From: Lachnospiraceae bacterium
GTDB taxonomy: Bacteria; Bacillota; Clostridia; Lachnospirales; Lachnospiraceae
Direction of reading: 5' to 3'
Assembly: GCA_022510565.1 (NCBI GenBank)
Contig: JAFLTE010000003.1
Span: 186,001-250,000 of the forward strand
Length of the DNA stretch: 64,000 nt
Below, piece after piece: positions 8,909 to 16,970 of the stretch. The position numbers were made by a program, and so were the translations under genes. Position 1 is the first letter of the stretch. The number at the start of each line of letters is the position of its first letter. Under the pieces are notes generated by a model. The model worked only from the letters and a program-made list of their open reading frames with translations. It did no database searches and had not been told where the DNA came from.

Positions 8909-10801
8909 ATGTTTTTAGAAAAGATAGAGAAGGTAAACGATATAAAGCAGCTTGCGGAGTCGGATTACGGTGTTTTGGCGGATGAAATCAGGGAATTTCT
9001 GATTCGCTCCATCAGTGAGACGGGTGGGCATTTAGGCTCGAATCTTGGTGCTGTGGAACTGACGATGGCGCTTCATCTGTTTCTCAATCTGCCGGAGGAC
9101 AAGCTTATTTGGGATGTGGGACATCAGTCTTACACTCATAAGATTCTGACAGGAAGGAAGGACGGGTTTGTTAATCTGCGCAAGTTCGGCGGTATGAGCG
9201 GTTTCCCGAAACGTAAGGAGAGTGACTGCGACTGTTTTGACACAGGGCACAGTTCCACTTCCATCTCAGCGGGGCTCGGAATGGTGAAGGCGAGAGATAT
9301 TCAGGGTAAGAAAAATACAATTGTGTCGGTAATTGGGGATGGTTCTCTGACCGGCGGCATGGCGTACGAAGCGCTCAACAATGCATCCCGTCTGGAGACG
9401 AACTTTATTATTGTTCTGAATGATAATAATATGTCCATATCGGAGAATGTGGGCGGTGTGTCTAAATATTTAAATAATATCAGAACTGCGGATATGTATC
9501 TGGGCTTAAAAGAAGGCGTATACAACTCCCTGCACGGCAAGTCCAAATACGGTGACAAGGTAGTGTCTAAAATCAGACGTGCCAAGAGCAGCTTTAAGCA
9601 ATTGGTAGTACCCGGAATGTTCTTTGAAGATATGGGAATTACTTACTTAGGACCGGTGGACGGTCATAATATTTCTGCGATGGTACATATGCTCGGCGAA
9701 GCCAAGAAGATACGCGGAGCAGTACTTTTGCATGTCATAACACAGAAGGGCAAAGGATACGCACCGGCGGAGAGACATCCTGCCAGATTCCATGGCGCGG
9801 AACCTTTTGACATCGAGACGGGTATACCGAGTAAGCCGCACAATAAAGCTAATTACACGGATATCTTTTCCACGGTGATGTGTAAGTTGGGACAGCGGGA
9901 CGAGCAGGTGGTGGCAATTACGGCAGCTATGCCTGACGGAACCGGACTGAAACGTTTCCGCAATATGTATCCGGACAGATTTTTTGATGTGGGCATCGCA
10001 GAGGAACATGCAGTGACTTTTGCCGCGGGACTGGCAGCGGGTGGTCTGAAACCCATTGTGGCAATCTATTCGTCCTTCCTGCAGAGAGCTTATGACCAGA
10101 TTTTACATGATGTATGTCTGCAGGATTTACCGGTGGTGTTTGCCATTGACCGGGCCGGCTTGGTGGGCAGCGACGGGGAGACGCATCAGGGTATCTTCGA
10201 TTTATCCTATCTGTCCTCCATACCGAATATGCACATTATGGCACCCAAGAATAAATGGGAGCTTTCCGATATGATGAAGTTTGCGGTGGCATCCAATATG
10301 CCGATTGCGCTGCGCTATCCGAGGGGAGAAGCATTTGATGAACTCAAGGATAACCGCGCACCCATTGAACTGGGTAAGAGCGAGGCAATCTATGAAGAAG
10401 AGGACATTATCCTGTTTGCCGTAGGCAGTATGGTTAAGGTGGGGCTTGCCGTGCGCCAGCAGCTAAAGGAGAAGGGGCATGCATGTTCTCTCACCAACGC
10501 AAGATTTGTGAAGCCCATCGACGAAGATGCTGTCGGAGAGGCATGCAGAAAGCATAAATTGATTGTGACGATGGAGGAAAATGTGTTAAGCGGCGGCTAC
10601 GGTGAGAAAGTAAGAACTTACGTGGACAGTCTTGATAAACCCGTGCCGGTTTTGAATATAGCGATACCGGATGAGTATGTGGAACATGGCAATGTGGAAG
10701 TGTTAAAGCGCGAGATTGGTATCGATGCGGATTCTATTGTGGATAAAATTTTAAAGAGGTATGAATCTTGTGAAAGAGAGACTGGATGTAATCCTGGTTA
10801 A
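8909..10801 (+). CDS. dxs: 1-deoxy-D-xylulose-5-phosphate synthase
   Basis: Dxs condenses pyruvate and glyceraldehyde 3-phosphate with thiamine diphosphate to start the methylerythritol phosphate isoprenoid pathway. The 630-residue protein shows the thiamine-binding GDGSLTGGMAYEALNNA region, DNNMSISENVGG, the catalytic VGIAEEHAVTFAAGLA segment, the DRAGLVGSDGETHQG motif and a transketolase C-terminal domain. The start is preceded by CGTGGAGGATT. Its last 32 bases overlap the proposed tlyA start. The final residues beyond the conserved fold (ESCERETGCNPG) look like a read-on tail shaped by that overlap. Confidence 0.96.
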   Translation: MFLEKIEKVNDIKQLAESDYGVLADEIREFLIRSISETGGHLGSNLGAVELTMALHLFLNLPEDKLIWDVGHQSYTHKILTGRKDGFVNLRKFGGMSGFPKRKESDCDCFDTGHSSTSISAGLGMVKARDIQGKKNTIVSVIGDGSLTGGMAYEALNNASRLETNFIIVLNDNNMSISENVGGVSKYLNNIRTADMYLGLKEGVYNSLHGKSKYGDKVVSKIRRAKSSFKQLVVPGMFFEDMGITYLGPVDGHNISAMVHMLGEAKKIRGAVLLHVITQKGKGYAPAERHPARFHGAEPFDIETGIPSKPHNKANYTDIFSTVMCKLGQRDEQVVAITAAMPDGTGLKRFRNMYPDRFFDVGIAEEHAVTFAAGLAAGGLKPIVAIYSSFLQRAYDQILHDVCLQDLPVVFAIDRAGLVGSDGETHQGIFDLSYLSSIPNMHIMAPKNKWELSDMMKFAVASNMPIALRYPRGEAFDELKDNRAPIELGKSEAIYEEEDIILFAVGSMVKVGLAVRQQLKEKGHACSLTNARFVKPIDEDAVGEACRKHKLIVTMEENVLSGGYGEKVRTYVDSLDKPVPVLNIAIPDEYVEHGNVEVLKREIGIDADSIVDKILKRYESCERETGCNPG

Positions 10802-11675
10802 ACAGGGGTTTGCGCCGTCCAGAGAGAAAGCTAAGGCAATTCTCATGGCTGGGGATGTCTTTGTGGACGGGCAGCGTGAAGATAAGGCGGGAACAACTTT
10901 TGACGAGAGTAAAATCCATATAGAGGTAAAAGGCAGTACTCTAAAATATGTGAGTCGGGGCGGGTTGAAGCTGGAAAAGGCTATGGCACAGTTTCCAATA
11001 ACCCTTGACCATGCAATTTGCATGGATATCGGGGCCTCCACCGGCGGTTTTACGGACTGCATGCTGCAGAACGGTGCGGATAAGGTGTACGCCGTCGATG
11101 TGGGATTCGGACAACTGGCGTGGAAGCTTAGGAGTGACGAACGTGTAGTTTGTATGGAGAAGACTAATTTTCGGTACGTGACACCGGAAGATATCGGTGA
11201 GGCAATTGATTTTGCCTCTGTTGATGTCTCCTTTATCTCTCTGACGAAGATTTTACTCCCGGCGAGGAATCTGCTGCGGGAGCAGGGGTGTATGGTATGC
11301 CTGATTAAGCCCCAGTTTGAGGCGGGCAGAGATAAGGTCGGCAAGAAAGGTGTTGTCAGAGAGCCGAAAGTGCATAGGGAAGTGATACACAAGGTCATCG
11401 ATTACGCCGATATGATCGGATTTACGGTAAAGGGATTGACTTACTCCCCGATTAAAGGACCGGAGGGTAATATAGAATACCTGCTCTTTATAGAGAAAAA
11501 GACGGAGATTCCGGTAGAAATCATGGCTATGACGGAGGCGGAGACGCAGAGCGCACTGCATGAACTGACGGAGCAGGGAAACGGTTTTTCCCACGATGAG
11601 GAAATGGAGAAATTGATTCTAAATATCGTGGAACAGGCACATGGCACTTTGGATGAGGGTAAATCAAAGGAATGA
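10770..11675 (+). CDS. tlyA: TlyA-family rRNA methyltransferase / hemolysin-like protein
   Basis: TlyA proteins pair an N-terminal S4 RNA-binding domain (about 1-65) with a Rossmann-type SAM methyltransferase; mycobacterial TlyA methylates ribose in 16S and 23S rRNA. Visible here are RLDVILVKQGFAPSREKAKA, then YVSRGGLKLEKA, the SAM motif MDIGASTGGFTDC and KPQFEAG. I place the start at GTG 10770, which gives the usual MKERLDV N-terminus and has AGAGG at workable spacing; the ATG at 10761 sits almost on top of that Shine-Dalgarno site. The gene lies inside the end of dxs and overlaps nadK by four bases. In Bacillus the same neighbour order (yqxC) is seen. Confidence 0.92.
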   Translation: MKERLDVILVKQGFAPSREKAKAILMAGDVFVDGQREDKAGTTFDESKIHIEVKGSTLKYVSRGGLKLEKAMAQFPITLDHAICMDIGASTGGFTDCMLQNGADKVYAVDVGFGQLAWKLRSDERVVCMEKTNFRYVTPEDIGEAIDFASVDVSFISLTKILLPARNLLREQGCMVCLIKPQFEAGRDKVGKKGVVREPKVHREVIHKVIDYADMIGFTVKGLTYSPIKGPEGNIEYLLFIEKKTEIPVEIMAMTEAETQSALHELTEQGNGFSHDEEMEKLILNIVEQAHGTLDEGKSKE

Positions 11676-12523
11676 AGCATTTTTATCTAATCGCAAACGA
11701 GGTGAAGGACCCTGAGGGACTTTATACGGAGAAAATAACTGCATATCTGGAGAAGCACGGCGGCAAGGTTACTCGCATAGACAACACTGATTGTAAAGGA
11801 ATGGACGAGATTGCCGGTAAGCGGCACAGTGAGGAGAATGGGGCGTGCGCTCTCGTGTTGGGAGGCGACGGTACGCTGCTTAGGGCGGCACGTAACATGA
11901 TTGACAAAGATATTCCTCTTCTTGGCATTAATCTGGGTACGCTTGGGTATTTGGCGGAGGTGGAGAGCGGTGCCATAGAACCTGCGCTTAATAAGCTGCT
12001 TGCGGATGAGTACACGCGGGAAGAGAGGATGATGTTAGTCGGCCGGGTTAAGAAGCAGGACCGGGAGGAAGAAAATATTGCATTGAATGACATTGTGATA
12101 TCCAGGTTCGGTTCATTGCAGATTTTGACGTTACACATCTATGTCAACGGGCAGTTTTTAAACAGTTTTAGCGCGGACGGTATGATTGTGGCGACACCTA
12201 CCGGATCTACCGGTTACAATATGTCGGCGGGCGGTCCCGTTGTGGAGCCTGCTGCAAACCTTCTTTTACTTACCCCGATTTGTCCTCACACACTGAATGC
12301 CAGGAGTATCGTGCTTGCGCCCGAGGATGAAATCAGAATCGAAATTCCGCAGGGGAAGGACGGCAGATTGCAGGAGGTGGAGGCAAATTTCGACGGGAGC
12401 CATAAAATTAAGTTGGAGACCGGAGACAGTATTGTAGTGCGCAAGGCGACCAAGACGACGGGAATATTGAAAGTAAATACAGAGAGCTTTTTGACGGTTT
12501 TGCATAAAAAAATGAGTGAATAG
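11672..12523 (+). CDS. nadK: NAD kinase
   Basis: NadK phosphorylates NAD to NADP. The 283-residue protein has the family's GGDGT motif at residues 64-68 (LVLGGDGTLLRAARN), the second conserved TPTGSTGYNMSAGGP loop, and the C-terminal beta-rich domain. It overlaps tlyA by four bases (ATGA), a coupling seen in many Firmicutes, and argR starts three bases after its stop. Confidence 0.95.
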   Translation: MKHFYLIANEVKDPEGLYTEKITAYLEKHGGKVTRIDNTDCKGMDEIAGKRHSEENGACALVLGGDGTLLRAARNMIDKDIPLLGINLGTLGYLAEVESGAIEPALNKLLADEYTREERMMLVGRVKKQDREEENIALNDIVISRFGSLQILTLHIYVNGQFLNSFSADGMIVATPTGSTGYNMSAGGPVVEPAANLLLLTPICPHTLNARSIVLAPEDEIRIEIPQGKDGRLQEVEANFDGSHKIKLETGDSIVVRKATKTTGILKVNTESFLTVLHKKMSE

Positions 12524-12526
12524 CAG

Positions 12527-13009
12527 ATGAATAGCGGACGTGGTATGAATCAGAATATTAAGCAGAGAAGACATGAAAAAATTATAGAACTGATTGGTCA
12601 GTATGAGATAGAGACCCAGGAAGAATTGGCGGACAGATTGTGTGAGTCCGGATTTCAGGTCACACAGGCGACGGTATCCCGTGATATCAGGGAGCTTAAG
12701 CTGTCCAAAATCTCTGTTGGTAAAGGGCGGCAGAAATATGTGGCATTCACACAGGATGAGACACATCTGGCCGACAAGTATGTCAGAGTGCTCAAGGAAG
12801 GCTATGTATCCATGGCGCTTGCGCAGAATCTGCTTGTTATGAAGACGGTGTCGGGTATGGCGATGGCTGTTGCAGCAGCAGTGGATGCCCTGAAAATAGA
12901 AGAAATCGTAGGATGTATCGCCGGAGATAACACGATTATGATGGCGATGAGAAGCGAGGAGACGGCAGCAGCCGTCATGGACAAAATCAGCAGAATGATA
13001 GAACACTGA
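12527..13009 (+). CDS. argR: Arginine repressor
   Basis: ArgR/AhrC binds operator ARG boxes as an arginine-dependent hexamer, repressing biosynthesis and activating catabolism. The 160-residue protein has an N-terminal winged helix (about 8-75, including ATVSRDIRELKLSK) and a C-terminal oligomerisation and arginine-binding domain with GCIAGDNTIMMA, where many homologues have GDDT. The start could be ATG 12527 or ATG 12545 (MNQNIKQRRHEKI), and neither has a strong Shine-Dalgarno site. Position between nadK and recN is the standard Firmicute arrangement, so it need not signal a role in the neighbouring genes. No arginine genes are nearby. Confidence 0.94.
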   Translation: MNSGRGMNQNIKQRRHEKIIELIGQYEIETQEELADRLCESGFQVTQATVSRDIRELKLSKISVGKGRQKYVAFTQDETHLADKYVRVLKEGYVSMALAQNLLVMKTVSGMAMAVAAAVDALKIEEIVGCIAGDNTIMMAMRSEETAAAVMDKISRMIEH

Positions 13010-13082
13010 TCATTATGTATTTGCATGGACTGCCCGGATAGGTGCAGGATATGCCCGGAGAGAATACATAAGAGGTGAGAAA

Positions 13083-14765
13083 ATGTTACAAAGTTTACAT
13101 GTTAAAAATCTTGCATTGATTGATGAGACAGAGGTTACTTTCGGGGAGGGCTTAAATATCCTCACCGGCGAGACAGGGGCCGGCAAGTCCATAATTATCG
13201 GATCCATTAACCTGGCGTTGGGCGCTAAGGCCGACAGGGATATGATACGCACCGGAGCAGAGTATGCTCTTGTCGAGTTGGTTTTCACGGTGGAGCAGCA
13301 GGCTCAGCTTGAAGCCATACGGAAGATGGAACTGCCCGTTGAGGATAATCAGATTATTCTGCAGCGTAAGATTATGGAAGGACGAAACGTCTGCAAGGTG
13401 TGCGGCGAAACGGTGACGGCAAGACAGCTCAAACAGCTGGCGCAGATACTTATCGACATTCACGGGCAGCATGAGCATCAATCTTTGCTGCAGGCGGGCA
13501 AGCAGCTGGAGATTCTGGATGCTTATGCCGGAGAGGAAATATATACCCGCAAAGAGCTGTTGGGGGACGTATACGGACAGTACCGTCAGGCACTTCAGGA
13601 GCTTGATGACAGCGAGGTAGACGAGGAGACGAGGAAGAGAGAGACGGCGCTGATGGAATTCGAGTGCCGGGAAATTGCGGATGCACAGTTGACCTTGGGC
13701 GAGGATGATGAGGCGGAACAGATCTACAGAAAGCTTGTCAACGGTCAGAAAATCAAGGAAGCGGCATCGGCAGCCCATGCTCTGTGCGGATATGAGGACG
13801 GAGGAATCGGGAGCAGTATAGGACGCGCTCTTCGGGAGATTCGCTCTGTATCTTCTTATGATGCTGCACTCAGTGATTTTGAAAAACAGCTTTTGGATAT
13901 CGACAATTTGTTAAACGATTATAACAGGGCAATGGCGGACTATCTGTCAGATTTGGAATTTGACGGTGAATTGTTTGAAAGAACGGAAAAACGTTTAGAT
14001 TTGATTAATCATTTGAAATCAAAATACGGTAATACCATAGAAGAGATTCTTGCCTATCGGGAAAAGTCGGAGCAGACATTGGATAAGTATCGGGATTATG
14101 ATACATACCGTATAGAACTGAAGCAGCGTGCAGATACTTTAAAGGAAAAAGCCTTGTCAATCTGTGCTGAAATATCGGATATTCGCAGACAGAGCGCGAA
14201 GAAACTTGCGGACGAAATGAAAAATGCACTTGTGGATTTAAATTTTGAAGAGGTGAAGTTTGAGATACAGGTGATGCCATCGGAGGAAGCGATGGGCATA
14301 AACGGCTATGACAAAGTGACTTTTCTGATTTCCACCAATACGGGAGAAGAACTCAAGGAATTGTCGCAGGTGGCAAGCGGCGGTGAGCTGTCGCGGATTA
14401 TGCTTGCGCTTAAGACGGTGCTGGCGGACAAGGATGCGATTGAGACGCTTATTTTTGATGAAATTGATACAGGTATCAGCGGTAAGACTGCGTGGAAGGT
14501 ATCTGAGAAAATGGGAATTTTAGGAAGAGCGCATCAACTAATCTGTATTACTCATTTGCCGCAGATTGCAGCCATGGCGGACTACCATTTCTGTATTGAA
14601 AAACGTGTGGAGAATGAGCGCTCCGTTACGGACATTAAAATGCTGGGTGATGAGGAGAGCGTTGAGGAAGTGGCGAGGATGCTTGGTGGGGCAAGCATTA
14701 CCGAGAATGTCAGAAACAATGCAAAAGAAATGAAAGATTTGGCAAAAAATACAAAACAATACTAA
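13083..14765 (+). CDS. recN: DNA repair protein RecN
   Basis: RecN is an SMC-like ATPase recruited early to double-strand breaks. The 560-residue protein has Walker A GETGAGKS (residues 29-36), a central coiled coil interrupted by a hinge, the ABC-type signature VASGGELSRIMLALK, and Walker B LIFDEIDTGISG. An AGAGGTGAG Shine-Dalgarno precedes the ATG. A hairpin 29 bases after the stop probably ends the long upstream transcript. I find no LexA-type box directly upstream, consistent with recN being read from the operon here. Confidence 0.96.
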   Translation: MLQSLHVKNLALIDETEVTFGEGLNILTGETGAGKSIIIGSINLALGAKADRDMIRTGAEYALVELVFTVEQQAQLEAIRKMELPVEDNQIILQRKIMEGRNVCKVCGETVTARQLKQLAQILIDIHGQHEHQSLLQAGKQLEILDAYAGEEIYTRKELLGDVYGQYRQALQELDDSEVDEETRKRETALMEFECREIADAQLTLGEDDEAEQIYRKLVNGQKIKEAASAAHALCGYEDGGIGSSIGRALREIRSVSSYDAALSDFEKQLLDIDNLLNDYNRAMADYLSDLEFDGELFERTEKRLDLINHLKSKYGNTIEEILAYREKSEQTLDKYRDYDTYRIELKQRADTLKEKALSICAEISDIRRQSAKKLADEMKNALVDLNFEEVKFEIQVMPSEEAMGINGYDKVTFLISTNTGEELKELSQVASGGELSRIMLALKTVLADKDAIETLIFDEIDTGISGKTAWKVSEKMGILGRAHQLICITHLPQIAAMADYHFCIEKRVENERSVTDIKMLGDEESVEEVARMLGGASITENVRNNAKEMKDLAKNTKQY

Positions 14766-14794
14766 ATGAAATCCGAAGATTTTTCACATACTAG

Positions 14795-14824
14795 AAAGGA
14801 CACGCTTTGTGTGTGTCCTTTTCC
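14795..14824 (+). terminator. Hairpin terminator after recN
   Basis: AAAGGACAC (14795-14803) and GTGTCCTTT (14813-14821) form a perfect nine-base stem with a nine-base loop, followed by a short run containing T and C. It separates recN from spoIVB and fits the end of the housekeeping transcript. The T-run is weak, so termination may be partial. Confidence 0.7.
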
Positions 14825-14879
14825 TATGCATTTCGGTTGACGGAAAAGAGACGATGCGGAAAGGTGAGGATGTGATAAA

Positions 14880-16229
14880 TTGGAAAGATTGATTGATATG
14901 ACAAGACAGCAAAGAAAAGCATATCGCGGATTCTTATATGTGCTGCTGGTGGCGGCAACCATTGCGCTTATCACGGTGGTTTACATTAGCTATTTGGATA
15001 AGATTCCATCGACCATTAAGATCCGTGCCGGCGTAGAGCAGGAATTGAATTTCAAGGTTCCGGTATCGGGTGAAATATTCCGTGTGGAGGAAACGGCGAC
15101 GCAGGTTTCCTCCATGCCGGAAACGGAGAGCAGTGTCAAAACAGAGCAGATTGCGGAGAGTATGTCTGACAGTGTACAGAGTATCCATGTAAATTTTACA
15201 CATACGGTGAAGGTCAGAGCAAACGAAATTGATACTTATCAGATGAATTTGAAACTGTTCGGTGTTCTTCCTTATAAAAGTGTTGACATAGAAGTCATAC
15301 AGGATAAAATGTTGATTCCTTCCGGTATTCCCATTGGCATATACGTGAAGACAAACGGTGTGTTGGTAGTGGGCATCGGAGAATTTGAGAATGATGAGGG
15401 CAAGAAGGTTTCACCCGCCAAATATGCGCTGCAGAAAGGCGATTATATCCTGAAAGCGGATGGCGAGGAAATAGAAAATAAGAAGCAGTTGGTAAGATTG
15501 ATTGAGGAGTACGAGGAGGAAAGTATGGTGCTCACCATCAAAAGAAATGGTGAAATAACAGATGTAATGGTAAAACCGGAATATAATCAGAATAAAGAGA
15601 AGAAGCTGGGTATCTGGATTAGGGACAATGCGCAGGGAATCGGGACGATGACCTATGAAGATGTGGACCATTCATTCGGAGCACTGGGGCACGGAATTAA
15701 TGATGTGGACACGTCTACACTGATGAATCTGGATGAGGGTACTTTGTACAAGACGGAAATAGTGGGTATTACAAGAGGTACTAACGGATCGCCGGGAGAA
15801 CTCACCGGGTATATCGAATATGACACTGATAATATTATCGGAGAGATTACGGAAAATACATCGGAAGGGATTTTCGGAGTATGTGACATACAGCTTGAGA
15901 ATGCGGTCAGTTTCGAGCCCATTCCGATTGCTTTAAAGCAGGAAATTGCGCTGGGTCCGGCACAGATTATCTGTTCTGTTACCGGAGAGCCTGAATTCTA
16001 TGATGTGGAAATTGTGGAAGTGAATCTGGAGCGGGATAACATTAACAGAGGAATCGTCATACGTGTGGTGGATGAAAAACTGCTGACGCTCACCGGTGGT
16101 ATCATTCAGGGTATGAGTGGAAGCCCTATTATCCAGAATGGGAAATTGGCGGGAGCAGTCACACACGTGCTTGTACAAGACTCCACGAAAGGATACGGTA
16201 TTTTTATCGAAGAGATGCTTGACCATTAG
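14880..16229 (+). CDS. spoIVB: SpoIVB signalling serine peptidase
   Basis: SpoIVB is secreted from the forespore and cleaves SpoIVFA, releasing the block on sigma-K processing in the mother cell. The 449-residue protein has a membrane anchor (about residues 18-38), a PDZ domain (about 155-235, with LKADGEEIENKKQLV) and an S55 peptidase domain with His271 (FGALGHGINDVDT) and the GMSGSP motif at 411-416 carrying the catalytic Ser. The start is TTG 14880 with AGGTGAGG ten bases upstream; ATG 14898 is an alternative. The next gene is the Spo0A-like gene, matching the universal spoIVB-spo0A pairing. At 449 residues it is somewhat longer than the B. subtilis protein. Confidence 0.95.
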   Translation: MERLIDMTRQQRKAYRGFLYVLLVAATIALITVVYISYLDKIPSTIKIRAGVEQELNFKVPVSGEIFRVEETATQVSSMPETESSVKTEQIAESMSDSVQSIHVNFTHTVKVRANEIDTYQMNLKLFGVLPYKSVDIEVIQDKMLIPSGIPIGIYVKTNGVLVVGIGEFENDEGKKVSPAKYALQKGDYILKADGEEIENKKQLVRLIEEYEEESMVLTIKRNGEITDVMVKPEYNQNKEKKLGIWIRDNAQGIGTMTYEDVDHSFGALGHGINDVDTSTLMNLDEGTLYKTEIVGITRGTNGSPGELTGYIEYDTDNIIGEITENTSEGIFGVCDIQLENAVSFEPIPIALKQEIALGPAQIICSVTGEPEFYDVEIVEVNLERDNINRGIVIRVVDEKLLTLTGGIIQGMSGSPIIQNGKLAGAVTHVLVQDSTKGYGIFIEEMLDH

Positions 16230-16345
16230 TGCGATGCCTTAATATTCCAGAGCGTACTTTCATAGTTTATAATGGATTATGTCAAAAGTCGTCAATACGC
16301 CGACAGACTGACAGCAAAAAGGGAATATAAGGATGGAGGAGCGCT
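16230..16345 (+). promoter_or_regulatory. Leader and probable control region of the Spo0A-like gene
   Basis: This 116-base gap contains the tract TGTCAAAAGTCGTCAAT (about 16279-16295), which includes two heptamers resembling the Spo0A box TGTCGAA with one or two mismatches each. A GGAGG site lies before the ATG. An in-frame TAA at 16328-16330 excludes an upstream extension of the downstream protein. The 0A-box reading is inference from resemblance only; autoregulation is known for Bacillus spo0A. Confidence 0.35.
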
Positions 16346-16864
16346 ATGGAAACATTAAATGTGACTGCGTCAAGAGATCAGGAGCAATTTTATCGGATTT
16401 TAAATAATCTGATTAGTACCAACAAGGAGTTTCAGATTATGATTACTGTTCCGTCAGGGACGAAAAGTGAAGACATACAGGCGACAGATGTCGCTACTCG
16501 GACAAACGTGGTGCGTGATTTGGAAAAAGATGTGACAGATATGATTCATGAGATTGGTGTGCCGGCACATATCAAAGGATATCAGTATCTGCGTGAGGCG
16601 ATTATGATGTCGGTGCAGGATGTGGAAATGTTGGGCTCCATTACCAAGGTGCTTTACCCGACGATAGCCAAGAAATATCAGACCACACCCAGCCGTGTGG
16701 AACGCGCTATCAGGCATGCCATTGAAGTGGCATGGTCGAGAGGCCGGATGGAGACGCTGGATGCTTTGTTCGGTTATACCATTAATACCGGCAAAGGCAA
16801 ACCTACAAACTCTGAGTTCATCGCTCTGATTGCAGATAAGATTAGACTGCAGTACCGCAGTTAG
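16346..16864 (+). CDS. Spo0A-type DNA-binding protein lacking the receiver domain
   Basis: Residues 60-172 align in full with the Spo0A C-terminal DNA-binding domain: [56 protein letters not shown] and [14 protein letters not shown]. Normal Spo0A has about 265 residues, with a phosphorylatable receiver domain first. Here the protein is 172 residues and its first 55 residues show no receiver signature (no acidic pocket, no phospho-Asp strand, no conserved Lys). A GGAGG Shine-Dalgarno precedes the ATG, and an in-frame stop just upstream rules out a longer product. It occupies the canonical spo0A position after spoIVB. It may be a degenerate or rewired Spo0A that acts without phosphorylation, or a second copy beside a full-length spo0A elsewhere. 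Confidence 0.9.
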   Translation: METLNVTASRDQEQFYRILNNLISTNKEFQIMITVPSGTKSEDIQATDVATRTNVVRDLEKDVTDMIHEIGVPAHIKGYQYLREAIMMSVQDVEMLGSITKVLYPTIAKKYQTTPSRVERAIRHAIEVAWSRGRMETLDALFGYTINTGKGKPTNSEFIALIADKIRLQYRS

Positions 16865-16895
16865 TATTCGCTGTATTTTTCAAAATAATCCTTTT

Positions 16896-16950
16896 ATTGC
16901 CAGTCAAAATGCTGTATAATATAATCTGAGAGTTTGGCAAGACTGGCAAT
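16896..16950. promoter_or_regulatory. Ten-base dyad flanking a putative -10 element before glgA
   Basis: ATTGCCAGTC (16896-16905) and GACTGGCAAT (16941-16950) are perfect inverted copies 35 bases apart. Between them lies TATAAT at 16915-16920, a plausible -10 for glgA transcription, though no good -35 is seen at standard spacing. The layout suggests an operator pair or an RNA stem around the start region. Function is inferred. Confidence 0.5.
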
Positions 16951-16970
16951 TTATACGTTGGAGGGTTAGC

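Noticed and set aside
12266..13006. Minus-strand open frame of 246 residues over nadK and argR
   Set aside because: Its composition (many His, Cys and Arg) is that of antisense translation and it opposes two clear genes.
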